A stretch of DNA of 64,000 bases, taken from the NCBI RefSeq assembly GCF_019797865.1, contig NZ_CP081869.1:3796501-3860500 (forward strand). The letters run 5' to 3'. The DNA comes from Chenggangzhangella methanolivorans (GTDB lineage Bacteria; Pseudomonadota; Alphaproteobacteria; Rhizobiales; Methylopilaceae). This document shows, in pieces, positions 8,438-18,101 of this stretch. Each line of letters starts with the position of its first letter. Positions within the stretch are counted from its first letter, which is position 1. The notes under the pieces are model-generated. The model ran no database searches. It was given only the letters and a program-made list of their open reading frames with translations, and was not told where the DNA came from. The position numbers were made by a program, and so were the translations under genes.

Positions 8438-9202
8438 ATGAACGAGTTGCCGCATCCTGTTCCGGGCGCTCCCGCGACGCCGCCGACGGGCGAGGCCGAG
8501 CGGCCGCGCGCGCCGGCGAGCCTCCATGGCGAGCTGCTGGTCGCGCTGCGCGACTACATCGTCGAGGGCAATCTCGCGGACGGCGCCCGCGTGCCGGAAC
8601 GCGACCTCTGCGAGCGTTTCGGCGTCTCCCGCACGCCGCTGCGCGAGGCGCTGAAGGTCCTGGCGTCGGAAGGTCTGATCGATCTCCTGCCCAATCGCGG
8701 CGCGCGCATCCGCCCCTTAAGGCCGCATGACATCCACGAGCTTTTCGACGTGATGGGGGGTCTGGAGGCGCTCGCCGGGCGGCTCGCCTGCGAGAAGGTC
8801 GAGGAGGCCGAGATCGCTGAGGTCGAGCGGCTTCACTACGAAATGTACGGCTATTACCTGCGCCGCGACCTGCATGGCTACTTCCGCTGCAACCAGGCGA
8901 TCCATCTCGCGATCGTCGCGGCGGCCCGCAACGCGACGCTCGACGAGACCTACCGCACGCTGTCCGCGCGGCTGCGGCGCACGCGCTACGCCGCCAATCT
9001 CGACCAACACCGCGACCGCTGGGGGCAGGCGATGCGCGAGCATGAGGCGATGCTCGACGCGCTGCGCCGGCGCGACGGCCGCGAGCTCAGCGACATCCTG
9101 TTCCTTCACCTGCGCAACAAGCAACTCGCGGCGCTCGACGTCCATCAGGGCGCGAGCGACGGCGCCGGCGCGCTCCCGCAGGATGAGACTTCAGTCGCAT
9201 AA
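8438..9202 (+). CDS. GntR-family transcriptional regulator (FCD/FadR subfamily)
   Basis: A 254-residue regulator with a proline-rich N-terminal tail, a winged-helix domain (about 30-95) with recognition helix region RDLCERFGVSRTPLREALKVL and wing LIDLLPNRGARI, then an all-helical FCD ligand domain (about 105-230) carrying likely metal-ligand residues in CNQAIHLAIV and EHEAML. FCD regulators usually sense small carboxylates. It diverges from bhcA and precedes the second TTT transporter. Characterised bhc clusters are controlled by an IclR-type BhcR, so a GntR protein here would be a different control solution. The repeated TGAATGCAAA motif nearby is its likely site. Confidence 0.88.
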   Translation: MNELPHPVPGAPATPPTGEAERPRAPASLHGELLVALRDYIVEGNLADGARVPERDLCERFGVSRTPLREALKVLASEGLIDLLPNRGARIRPLRPHDIHELFDVMGGLEALAGRLACEKVEEAEIAEVERLHYEMYGYYLRRDLHGYFRCNQAIHLAIVAAARNATLDETYRTLSARLRRTRYAANLDQHRDRWGQAMREHEAMLDALRRRDGRELSDILFLHLRNKQLAALDVHQGASDGAGALPQDETSVA

Positions 9203-9232
9203 TATGCAGACGCGAACTCTTCCTTTTTCAGT

Positions 9233-9244
9233 TTGAATGCAAAT
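9233..9244 (+). promoter_or_regulatory. putative GntR operator, copy 3, ahead of the second TTT transporter
   Basis: TTGAATGCAAAT lies 65 bases before the tctC ATG and fits TTGnATnCAA completely. It is in the 106-base gap between gntR and tctC. Confidence 0.6.
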
Positions 9245-9269
9245 TAGATCTCGCTTACAGTCCTCCTGA

Positions 9270-9288
9270 AGGCGCCGTCAGAGCGCCT
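9270..9288 (+). repeat. hairpin leader of the first tandem tctC gene
   Basis: AGGCGC-7 bases-GCGCCT forms a small hairpin 21 bases before the tctC ATG. A near copy precedes the second tctC at 10362-10380, so the leader was probably duplicated along with the gene. Confidence 0.55.
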
Positions 9289-9308
9289 CGCTTGAGGGAG
9301 TGAAAGCG

Positions 9309-10295
9309 ATGAAGCAGCAGCTTGCGGCGGCTCTCGCCGCGTCGTGCGCGCTTGCGGCCCCGGCCTTCGCCTGGGAGCCCACCAAGGCGATCGAGATCGT
9401 GGTCCCGTTCTCCGCCGGCGGCGCCTCCGACCAGATGGCGCGCGTGATCCAGGGCGCGATCCAGAAGAACGGCCTGTCCAAGCAGCCCATCGTGGTCGTC
9501 AACAAGCCCGCGGCCGGCGGCGGCGAGGCCATGGTCGACATCCAGAAATCCAAGGGCGACGCGCACCGGCTGCTGACCACCTCGAGCGGCATCTTCATGA
9601 CGCCGATGACCACGAAGCTCCCGGTCTCCTGGACCGATTTCACCCCCGTGGCCATGATGGCGCAGGACGCCTTCGGCCTCTGGGTCAAGGCCGACAGCCC
9701 CTACAAGGCGCCGGCCGATTTCATCGAAGCCGCCAAGAAGGCCTCGCCGCCGTTCAAGGTCGGCGGCACCTCGTCGAAGCGCGAGGACCAGCTCCTCGTC
9801 GTGGCGATGGAGCGCGAGAGCGGCGCGAAGTTCGCCTACATCCCGCACACCGGCGGCGGCGCGGCCTCGACCCAGCTCGCAGGCGGCCATCTCGAGGCCA
9901 CCACCAACAATCCGGCCGAGGACGTCGCCAACTGGCGCGGCGGCCAGACGCGTCCGCTCTGCATCTTCTCCGAGAAGGCGCTGCCCTACACCGAGAAGGT
10001 CGCCGAGGACAAAAGCTGGTCCGAGATCCCGACCTGCCCGAGCCTCGGCCTCAACGTCACCTACCAGATGCTCCGCGGCATGTTCATGCCGGGCGGGGTG
10101 ACGCCGGACCAGCAGGCCTATTACGTCGACCTGTTCAAGAAGGTCTCCGAGACGGCCGAGTGGAAGGAGTACATCGCCCGCAACGCGCTCGTTCCCGACT
10201 TCCGCGAGGGCGAGGCCTATGTCGCCTTTCTGAAGCAGGACGAGGAGCGCCACCGCGATCTCCTGACCAAGGCCGGCTTCATCGCGGGCAACTGA
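9309..10295 (+). CDS. TTT transporter solute-binding protein (TctC/Bug family), first of a tandem pair
   Basis: A 328-residue periplasmic binding protein with a signal peptide (MKQQLAAALAASCALAAPAFA) and the Bug-family opening IEIVVPFSAGGASDQMARVI, then VVNKPAAGGGEAMVDI. The ATG at 9309 fits the GAGGGAG ribosome site better than the in-frame GTG at 9300. It and the next gene are clear paralogues of equal length and share most motifs, so this TTT system has two binding proteins for one TctAB membrane part. The ligand is presumably a hydroxy- or dicarboxylate. Confidence 0.92.
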   Translation: MKQQLAAALAASCALAAPAFAWEPTKAIEIVVPFSAGGASDQMARVIQGAIQKNGLSKQPIVVVNKPAAGGGEAMVDIQKSKGDAHRLLTTSSGIFMTPMTTKLPVSWTDFTPVAMMAQDAFGLWVKADSPYKAPADFIEAAKKASPPFKVGGTSSKREDQLLVVAMERESGAKFAYIPHTGGGAASTQLAGGHLEATTNNPAEDVANWRGGQTRPLCIFSEKALPYTEKVAEDKSWSEIPTCPSLGLNVTYQMLRGMFMPGGVTPDQQAYYVDLFKKVSETAEWKEYIARNALVPDFREGEAYVAFLKQDEERHRDLLTKAGFIAGN

Positions 10296-10361
10296 GCGCC
10301 GCTTCTTTGGGCCGCGGCGTCGGCGACGCGCGGCCCCGGGACGTGGTAAGTCGGCTGTTCC

Positions 10362-10380
10362 AGGCGCCGCCAGAGCGCCG
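10362..10380 (+). repeat. hairpin leader of the second tandem tctC gene
   Basis: CAGGCGCCGCCAGAGCGCCG matches the leader at 9270-9288 (GGCGC, 7 bases, GCGCC) and sits at a similar distance before the next tctC ATG. Confidence 0.55.
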
Positions 10381-10400
10381 GATCTGGGAGGAATGAAACG

Positions 10401-11387
10401 ATGAAGCAGCTTTTCGCTGCGGCCTGCGCGGTCGCCTGCGTGACCGCCGCCCCGGCCTACGCCTGGGAGCCCACCAAGCCGATCGAGATCGTGGTGCCGT
10501 TCGGCCCCGGCGGCGCCTCGGACCAGATGGCCCGCACGCTCCAGGGCCTCATCCAGAAGCACAGCCTGTCGCCGCAGCCCGTCATCGTGGTCAACAAGCC
10601 GGCGGCGGCCGGCGGCGAGGCCATGATGGACATCCAGAAGTCCGCGCGCGACCCGCACAAGCTTCTGACCACCTCGAGCGGCATCTACATGACCCCGCTC
10701 TCGACCAAGATGCCGGTCAACTGGCGCGACTTCACGCCGGTCGCGATGCTGGCGCAGGACGAGTTTCTCATCTGGGCGCAAGGGTCTGCGCCCTACAAGA
10801 CGCTCACCGAGTTCATCGAGGCCGCCAAAACCGCGTCTCCGCCCTTCAAGATCGGCGGCGCCGGATCGAAGCGCGAGGACGACCTCATCACCTTCGCGCT
10901 CGGCGCCGAGACCGGGGTCAAGTTCGCCTACATCCCCTACAAGTCGGGCGGCGAAACCTCGACGCAGCTCGCCGGCGGCCACATCCAGGCCTCGACCGGC
11001 AACCCGTCGGAGGAGATCGGCAGCTTCAAGGGCGGGACGGCCAAGCCCCTTTGCCTGCTGTCTGAAAAGCGGATGCGCTACACCACCAAGGTCGCCAACG
11101 ACATGTCGTGGTCGGACGTGCCGACCTGCGGCGAGCAGGGCGTCAAGTTCACCTACAACATGCTGCGAGGCATCTTCATGCCCGGCCGCGTGACGCCCGA
11201 GCAGCAGGCCTTCTACGTCGACATGTTCAAGAAGGCGGTCGAGACGCCCGAGTGGAAGGACTACCTCGAGCGCAGCGGCCTGCTCCCCGACTTCCGCGAC
11301 GGCAAGCCGTTCGAGGAGTTCCTCACGGCCGACGAGGCCAAGCACAAGGAGCTCATGGGCAAGGCCGGCTTCCTGCCGACGAACTGA
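10401..11387 (+). CDS. TTT transporter solute-binding protein (TctC/Bug family), second of a tandem pair
   Basis: A 328-residue paralogue of the preceding gene. It has a signal peptide (MKQLFAAACAVACVTAAPAYA), IEIVVPFGPGGASDQMART, VVNKPAAAGGEAMMDIQKS and the conserved LLTTSSGIYMTPLSTKMPV. GGGAGGAATG precedes the start. The gene arose by tandem duplication with its leader and keeps the full fold. Differences in binding-loop residues (for example GSAPYKTLTEF against ADSPYKAPADF) suggest a shifted ligand preference, but this cannot be resolved here. Confidence 0.92.
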   Translation: MKQLFAAACAVACVTAAPAYAWEPTKPIEIVVPFGPGGASDQMARTLQGLIQKHSLSPQPVIVVNKPAAAGGEAMMDIQKSARDPHKLLTTSSGIYMTPLSTKMPVNWRDFTPVAMLAQDEFLIWAQGSAPYKTLTEFIEAAKTASPPFKIGGAGSKREDDLITFALGAETGVKFAYIPYKSGGETSTQLAGGHIQASTGNPSEEIGSFKGGTAKPLCLLSEKRMRYTTKVANDMSWSDVPTCGEQGVKFTYNMLRGIFMPGRVTPEQQAFYVDMFKKAVETPEWKDYLERSGLLPDFRDGKPFEEFLTADEAKHKELMGKAGFLPTN

Positions 11388-11427
11388 GCGCGAGCGCTCG
11401 AGGGGAGCAGCCTGCGGCGACCCAACT

Positions 11428-11548
11428 GCGTGCTTCGAGACGGCCGCCATAGCGGCCTCCTCAGCATGAGGCGCGTGGAGGATGGCAGGCTGCAACCCTC
11501 CTCATGCTGAGGAGCCTCGGCCATCGGCCGAGGCGTCTCGAAGCACGC
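11428..11548. repeat. paired palindromic intergenic repeat, copy 2 of 3
   Basis: The same architecture as 6887-7021: GCGTGCTTCGAGAC...CTCCTCAGCATGAGG, spacer, CCTCATGCTGAGGAGC...GTCTCGAAGCACGC. It is inserted between tctC and tctB of one transport operon, where it may reduce expression of the membrane subunits or stabilise the tctC transcript. Confidence 0.85.
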
Positions 11549-11603
11549 AATCCCGCTGCTCCCAAGCAGCCGGCTCGACACGGGCCGCCGACGGAGAAGT
11601 CCC

Positions 11604-12116
11604 ATGTCCCTTTCAGCCGACATCGAACAGCCGGACGATCCCGGCGCGCGCGGGCCGTCGAAGCGGGCGGTGGAGATCGTGGTCTCGCTGATCCTGATCG
11701 GGCTTGCGGCCGCGGTGCTCTACGACTCTTACGGCCGCGGCGCGGGCTGGAACGGCGGGCCGGAAAGCGGCTTCTTTCCCGCGCGCGTCGGCTGGATCTT
11801 CCTCGCCGGCTCGCTCTTCCTGCTGGTCCAGGCGTTCCGCGAGCCGCCGGCGATCTTCGCCACCTGGTCCCAGCTCCTGATGGTGGCCAAGGTCTTCGGG
11901 CCGCTCGCTTTGTTCGTCGTGCTGGTCGAGCCGCTCGGCATCTATGTGGCGGCGGCGATCTTCACCGCCGTCTTCATGCCGATCGTCGGCGGCGCGCGCT
12001 GGCACACGATCCTGCTGACCTCGGTGCTGGTGCCGCTCGTCTGCTTCTTCGTGTTCGAGATCGAGTTCCTCGTGCCGCTCCCCAAGGGGCCGCTCGAAGC
12101 CATGTTCGGCTACTGA
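11604..12116 (+). CDS. TTT transporter small membrane subunit (TctB family)
   Basis: A 170-residue membrane protein with four predicted hydrophobic segments (about 29-46, 68-83, 93-128 and 135-160) and the TctB-type loop GGPESGFFPARVGWIF. It follows tctC after the palindromic repeat and ends 13 bases before tctA. It is the small membrane subunit of the second TTT system. Confidence 0.88.
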   Translation: MSLSADIEQPDDPGARGPSKRAVEIVVSLILIGLAAAVLYDSYGRGAGWNGGPESGFFPARVGWIFLAGSLFLLVQAFREPPAIFATWSQLLMVAKVFGPLALFVVLVEPLGIYVAAAIFTAVFMPIVGGARWHTILLTSVLVPLVCFFVFEIEFLVPLPKGPLEAMFGY

Positions 12117-12129
12117 AGGAGAGCCCCGG

Positions 12130-13662
12130 ATGGACGATTTCTCCGCGCTGCTCGGCGGCTTCCAGGTCGCGCTCTCCTGGCACAATGTCGGCTTCATGAT
12201 CGTCGGCGTGCTGCTCGGCATCGTGGTGGGGGTTCTGCCGGGCCTCGGCGGCCCCAACGGCGTCGCGATCCTGCTGCCGCTCACCTTCGGCATGGACCCG
12301 ACGTCGGCCATCATCCTCTTGTCGTCGATCTACTGGGGCGCGCTCTTCGGCGGCGCCATCACCTCGATCCTGTTCAACATTCCAGGCGAAGCCTGGTCGG
12401 TCGCCACCACCTTCGACGGCTATCCGATGGCCCAGGAAGGACGCGCCGGCGAGGCGCTCACCGCCGCCTTCACCGCCTCCTTCATCGGCGCGATCTCGGG
12501 CGTGCTGCTCATCACCTTCGTCGCGCCGCTCGTGGCGAAGTTCGCGCTCAGGTTCGGGCCGGCCGAGTTCTTCGCCGTGTTCCTGCTGACGTTCTGCTCC
12601 TTCATCGGCATGGGCAAGGACAACCGCATCAAGATCCTGGTCTCGCTCTGCATCGGCTTTCTGCTCGCCGGCGTCGGCATGGACACGATCTCGGGCGACC
12701 TGCGCATGACCTTCGACGTCGCCGAGCTGATGCGCGGCTTCGACTTCCTCGTGGTGGTGATCGGGCTGTTCGGCGTCTCGGAGATCTTCCTCACGGTCGA
12801 GGAGGGCCTGGCGTTCAAGGGCAAGAAGGCGGCGATCGACCTCAAGGTCGTGCTGCGCACCTGGGCCGGGCTGCCGCGCTACTGGGCGACGCTGATCCGC
12901 TCCTCGATCGTGGGCATGTGGATGGGCGTGACGCCGGGCGGGGCGATCGCGGCCTCGTTCATGGGCTATGGCCTGGCCAAGCGCTTCTCCAAGCGCGGCG
13001 ACAATTTCGGCAAGGGCGAGATCGAGGGCGTGCTGGCGCCGGAGACCGCGGCGCACGCCGCCGGCACCGCCGCGCTGCTGCCGATGCTCGCGCTCGGCAT
13101 CCCGGGCTCGGCGACGGCGGCCGTGCTGCTCGGCGGGCTGATGATCTGGGGCCTGCAGCCCGGGCCGATGCTGTTCGTCGAGCAGAAGGACTTCGTCTGG
13201 GGCCTGATCGCGTCGATGTATCTCGGCAATGTCGCCGGCCTTCTGATCGTGCTCGCGACCGTGCCGCTCTTCGCCGCGATCATGCGGATCCCGTTCGCGA
13301 TCGTGGCTCCGATCATCCTGGTGGTGTGCGCGATCGGGGCCTACACGGTCGGCAACTCGATCTTCGACATCTGGCTAATGCTGCTGTTCGGGGTCGTGGG
13401 CTACGTGTTCAAGAAGCTCGGCTTCCCGCTCGCGCCGATGGTGCTGGCGCTGGTGCTCGGCGACCGCGCCGAAGACGCCTTCCGCCAGGCGCTGCTGGGT
13501 TCGGGCGGAAGCCTCAACGTGTTCTGGGCCAACGGCCTCGTCACCACGCTCGTCGTCCTCTCCGCCATCCTCCTCTTCTGGGGACCACTCTCAGACCTCA
13601 TCGGATGGGCCAAGGGACGCGGCAAGTCGTCGGGCGGCGCGAGCCCGAGCGCAGCTCGCTAA
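12130..13662 (+). CDS. TTT transporter large membrane subunit (TctA family)
   Basis: A 510-residue polytopic protein with both TctA half-motifs, GVLPGLGGPNGVAILLPLTF at about residue 35 and GVTPGGAIAASFMGYGLAKR at about 265, plus ITSILFNIPGEAWS and the LALGIPGSATAAVLLGGLM segment. It completes the second TTT importer (tctC, tctC, tctB, tctA), which starts behind a GntR-operator-like site. The C-terminal GKSSGGASPSAAR tail is cytoplasmic in character. Confidence 0.95.
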   Translation: MDDFSALLGGFQVALSWHNVGFMIVGVLLGIVVGVLPGLGGPNGVAILLPLTFGMDPTSAIILLSSIYWGALFGGAITSILFNIPGEAWSVATTFDGYPMAQEGRAGEALTAAFTASFIGAISGVLLITFVAPLVAKFALRFGPAEFFAVFLLTFCSFIGMGKDNRIKILVSLCIGFLLAGVGMDTISGDLRMTFDVAELMRGFDFLVVVIGLFGVSEIFLTVEEGLAFKGKKAAIDLKVVLRTWAGLPRYWATLIRSSIVGMWMGVTPGGAIAASFMGYGLAKRFSKRGDNFGKGEIEGVLAPETAAHAAGTAALLPMLALGIPGSATAAVLLGGLMIWGLQPGPMLFVEQKDFVWGLIASMYLGNVAGLLIVLATVPLFAAIMRIPFAIVAPIILVVCAIGAYTVGNSIFDIWLMLLFGVVGYVFKKLGFPLAPMVLALVLGDRAEDAFRQALLGSGGSLNVFWANGLVTTLVVLSAILLFWGPLSDLIGWAKGRGKSSGGASPSAAR

Positions 13663-13668
13663 GCCAAG

Positions 13669-13781
13669 GGCGTCATCCTGACGGCGCCGCAGCGCCGATC
13701 CGGGATCGTCCTCCGCATCGGCTTGAGCCTCATGCTGAAAGCGATCCCGGCTCTCCGCTCCGCTGCGGCCGGGATGACGCC
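13669..13781. repeat. inverted repeat of a second intergenic family
   Basis: The left arm begins GGCGTCATCCTGACGGCG and contains GATCCGGGATCG. The right arm contains CGATCCCGG and ends GCCGGGATGACGCC. The arms are imperfect reverse complements over about 40 bases. This resembles the GTCATCCCGG-type palindromes of Rhizobiales intergenic regions and fills the gap between tctA and the oxidase gene. Confidence 0.7.
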
Positions 13782-13795
13782 ACTGGATTGAGCAC

Positions 13796-16692
13796 ATGCA
13801 CGGCACGTTCAAATCGCTGACCCGCAACACCGCCCTCGAACGCGCGCTCGGCAACGCGCTCGAAGGCGAGACGCGGTTCGACGCCTTCACCCGCGGCCGC
13901 TATTCGACCGACGCCTCGATCTACCAGATCATGCCGGCGGGCGTGGTCTTCCCGAAGTCCGAAGCCGACGTCCAGGCGGCGCTGACGATCGCGGCCGAAC
14001 ACGGCGTCCCCGTCATCGCGCGCGGCGCCGGCACCTCGCAGAACGGCCAGCCGATCGGCGCGGGGCTGGTGCTCGATTTCTCGCGCCACTTCAACGGGCT
14101 CATGGCCTTCGACGCCGAAGCGCGGACCGCGACGGTGCGGCCCGGCATGGTGCTCGAACATCTCAACGCGCGCGCCAAGAAGGACGGGCTGTTCTTCCCC
14201 GTCGAGCCCTCGACCCAGAGCCGCTGCACGCTCGGCGGCATGACGGGCAACAACTCGTCGGGAGCCCGGTCGCTGCGCTACGGCAAGACTGTCGAGAACG
14301 TCATCGGCATGCGCGCGCTGTTCCACGACGGCGAGGCGTTCTCGCTCGACGACGGGCCGGTGGGCGACAACGCCTCGACCCGCGCCCGCGATCTCATGTC
14401 CCGCCTGCTCGGCCTCGCGGACGCCCACCGCGCCGACATCGAGGCGATCTATCCCAAGGTCCAGCGCCGCGTCGGCGGCTAAACCTCGACGAACTTCTGC
14501 CCGCGCGGCCGAACCTCAGCCATCTGCTGGTCGGCTCGGAAGGCACGCTCGCGGTCACGACCGAGATCACGCTTCAGCTGTCGCCGCTGCCCAAGCATCG
14601 CGTGATGGGGGTCGCCCACTTCCCCGACTTCCGCTCGGCGATGGAGACCCACCCAGCACCTGGTCGCGCTGGCGCCGGTCGCCGTCGAGCTCGTGGACAA
14701 CAACGTGCTGGTGCTCGGCGCCGACATCCCGCTGTTCAAGCGCACGCTCGGCGACATCACGAAGGGCAAGCCCAACTGCCTGCTGCTGGTCGAGTTCGCG
14801 GGCGACGACCTGAACCTGCTGCGGCTCGACCTCAAGCTCACCCAGTGCATGGCCGACCACGGGTTTCCGGACGCCGTCGTCGAGGTGCTGGAGCCCGCCC
14901 GGCAGGCCAATGTCTGGGGCGTGCGCGAGGCCTGCCTCAACATCATGATGTCGATGAAGGGCGACGGAAAGCCGATCTCCTTCATCGAGGACTGCGCGGT
15001 CCCGCTCGAGCATCTGGCCGACTACACCGACGCCGTCACCGCCGTGTTCGAGAAGCACGGCACGCGCGGCACCTGGTACGCGCACGCATCCGTGGGCTGC
15101 CTGCATGTGCGCCCGATCCTCAACATGAAGACGGAAGACGGCGCGCGGAAGATGCGCGCCATCGGCGAGGAGGCCTGCGAGCTCGTCCGCAAGTACAAGG
15201 GCAGCTTCTCGGGCGAGCACGGCGACGGCATCTCGCGCTCGGAATTCGTCGAACCGATGTTCGGCTCAAAGCTCACCCGCGCCTTCGAGCAGGTGAAGGA
15301 CGGGTTCGACCCGAAGAACCACCTCAACCCGAACAAGATCGTCCGCGGCCCGAAGTTCGACGACCGCGAACTGATGCGCTTCGCGCCGGGCTACGAGACG
15401 CCCGCGCCCGCGACGCCCGCGCTCGACTGGTCCGAGCAGGGCGGCTTCGGGCAGGCCGTCGAGATGTGCAACAACAACGGAACCTGCCGGAAGATGACCG
15501 GCGGGACCATGTGCCCGTCGTACCGCGTCACGAAAGATGAGCAGCACCTCACCCGCGGGCGGGCCAACACGCTCAGGCTTGCGATTTCGGGCCAGCTCGG
15601 CGAGGACGCCTTCACCTCGGACGAGATGAAGGAGACGCTCGACCTCTGCGTCTCCTGCAAGGGCTGCCGGCGCGACTGCCCGACGGGCGTCGACATGGCG
15701 CGGATGAAGATCGAGTTCCTTTCGGCCTACCACGCCAAGAACGGCCTGCCGCTCAAAGAGAAGCTGATCGCGCATCTGCCGGCCTATGCGCCCTGGGCGG
15801 CGAAACTGTCGTGGCTCATGAACCTGCGCGACCGGCTGCCGGGCGCGGCGAAGCTCACCGAAAGCTCCTCGGCTTCTCGGCCCGCCGCACGCTGCCGCAG
15901 TGGCGGCGCCCCTGGGCGCAGAAGGGCGCGCCGTCCGATCCGTCTCGCGTCGAGGGCGACGGCCGCGACGTCGTGCTCTTCGGCGACACCTTCAACCGCT
16001 ACTACGAGCGCGAGAATCTCGAGGCCGCCGAGCGGGTGCTGGCGGCCGGCGGCTATCGCGTCCACCGCGTCGAACCGGCGGACCGAGGCCGGCCGCTCTG
16101 CTGCGGACGCACCTATCTTTCGGCCGGCATGGTGGAGGAGGCGCGGAAGGAAGCGCGGCGCACGCTCGACGCGCTCTCGCCATACGTCGCCAAGGGCGCG
16201 CGCGTCGTGGGGCTCGAACCCTCCTGCCTCTTCACGCTCCGCGACGAGTTCTTCGCGCTGCTTCCGAAGGCCGACGTCCAGCCGATCGCCGACGCCGCGC
16301 TGCTGATCGAGGAACTGATCGCGGCCGACAAACCCGAACTCCCGCTCAAAGACCAGGGCGGCCGCGTCGCCCATCTTCACGGCCACTGCCACCAGAAGGC
16401 CTTCGACGCCATGGGCGCGGTTCAGGCGGCGCTCAAGTCGGTGCCGGGCCTCGACGTCCGACCGATCGAGTCGAGCTGTTGCGGCATGTCGGGCGCCTTC
16501 GGCTATGGCGCGAAGACCATCGACGTCTCGATCGCCATGGGCGAGCTCTCGCTGCTGCCGGCGGTGCGCAATGCCGGCCCGGACGACGTCGTGGTCGCCG
16601 ACGGGACCAGCTGCCGCCACCAGATCCATGACGGCGCCTCGCGCGAGGCGCTGCACGTCGTTCGAATTCTCGACTTGGCGCTGGAGGGCTGA
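13796..16692 (+). CDS. fused FAD-linked 2-hydroxyacid oxidase / Fe-S reductase (GlcD-GlcF-like, YdiJ type), frameshifted
   Basis: A protein of about 965 residues joining a GlcD-like flavin domain to a GlcF-like iron-sulfur domain. The first part has the PCMH FAD motifs (VIARGAGTSQNGQPIG, CTLGGMTGNNSSGARSLRYG), then a flavin C-terminal domain with HADPILN-like LHVRPILNMKTEDG and SGEHGDG. The second part has two ferredoxin-type cysteine clusters (CNNNGTCRKMTGGTMCPSYR, CVSCKGCRRDCPTGVD) and a CCG domain ending ESSCCGMSGAFG. It is broken by a lost C at about 14476 (making TAA), an extra C at about 14655 and a lost A at about 15866; all restore cleanly. Family members oxidise D-2-hydroxy acids (D-2-hydroxyglutarate, D-lactate or glycolate) to quinone. 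The neighbourhood suggests glycolate or D-lactate. Confidence 0.83.
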
Positions 16693-16772
16693 CGACCGCC
16701 GCCGACGCGATGCGACGCCCGGATCAACCGGGCGCGACATGGGAGGACTGGCATGCAACCAAGAAACGGACG

Positions 16773-18101
16773 ATGACGCTTGCGTTCTCGGTCGCCGCGC
16801 TCGCGGCGGCGACCGTCGCGGGCGGACCCGCGCTCGCGAAAGACTACTTCCTCGCCTCCGGGCGGTGGGACAACGTGGTCCTGGTCATCGACCTCGAGAA
16901 AGCGATCGACCCCAAGAACGACGCCACCCCCAACGCCGTGATCAACCGGCTGCGCGTGACGCCCGACATCGAGGTCGAGGCAAGACCATTCCGGCGAGCG
17001 GCCAGCCGATCATCGTCACCATCGCGCCCGACGAGAAGCGCGCCTACGTCTCGCTCCACTCCGGCGCCACGACGCCTGAAAAGGCCGAGGCCTTCCAGCA
17101 CGGCTGGCCCGGCATGGTGACGGTGGTCAATCTCAAGAAGGCGCTCGACCCTTCGGTCAACGGCACGCTCGGGGCCGTGGAGGGCTTCATCGACTCGAAA
17201 GGCTTCGGGGCGACCGGATTCGCGCTGCTGCCGGACGGCAAGCATGGCGCGCTCGCCCATGCCGAGATGAAGCACCACGAGGACGGCGGCCGCCACATCA
17301 ACGTCGTGGACCTGAAGCGCATGGAGGTGACGTCGCGGATCAAGCAGCGCTTCGGCGAGCCGGGCTTCGAGTGCCCGCCGCCCGTGATCCCGAAGCGCGC
17401 GCCCGATCCGAACTTCGGCTGCTTCCCGGATTCGAACGGCGTCACCGTCAGCCCGCTCGGCGGCGGAACGATCTTCACGGCGAACGGCGGGACAGACGAC
17501 GTCTCGGTCATCAGCGTCGAGAAGGCGCTCAAGGGGCTGGCCAAGCCGGAGGTCGCCCGCATCCCGATGCAGGCCGGCGGCTTCGGAATCTCGACGAGCC
17601 CTGACGGGACGCTCGTCGCCCACGCCTCGCGCGAGAACGCCCAGACAGGCAAGGAGGGCAACACCGTCTCGCTGATCGACGTGAAGAAGGCGCTGAAGAA
17701 CCCCGCCAAGGCGGAAGTGGCGCGCATCCGCGTCGGGACCGACGACAAGAAGGTCGGCACCCCGGCCGTTCGTCGCGGCCTTCACGCCGGACGGACAGCG
17801 GCTCGTCACCACGCAGTTCCGCACCGACAACGTCGACATCGTCGACGTGAAGAAGGCGCTGAAGGGCAAGAACGCCACGCTGAAGCGGATCACGCTCAAG
17901 ACGCCGGACGGCGGACCGTCGAACCCGCGCGGGATCGCGATCACGGCCGACGGACGCTATGCGGCGATCACCGGCGTGCCGCGCGGAGCGTCGAACTCCA
18001 GCGTCGTCTGGATCATCGACCTCGAGACCTACAAGGTCCGCGGCCGGGTCACGCAGATCGGCAACGAGAGCTACATGATCGGCGCCTTCCGGGGCGATTG
18101 A
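16773..18101 (+). CDS. secreted YVTN/YncE-like beta-propeller protein, frameshifted
   Basis: A protein of about 443 residues with a signal peptide (MTLAFSVAALAAATVAGGPALA) and repeated propeller blades. Blades carry the recurring phrases VIDLEKAIDP, VVNLKKALDP, VISVEKALKG, LIDVKKALKN and VDVKKALKG, each followed by a strand and often by SPDG- or TADG-type turns. One G is missing near 16978 and a second indel lies near 17762; both restore the frame. Such propellers are periplasmic binding or scaffold proteins, some linked to quinoprotein or dehydrogenase systems. It follows the FAD/Fe-S oxidase by 80 bases and may be in its operon. The ligand is unknown. Confidence 0.72.

Noticed and set aside
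9255-11495. A 746-codon minus-strand open frame under the tandem tctC genes
   Set aside because: It is internally repetitive only because the two tctC genes are duplicates. It has no start signal or family motif and lies opposite two clear binding-protein genes.
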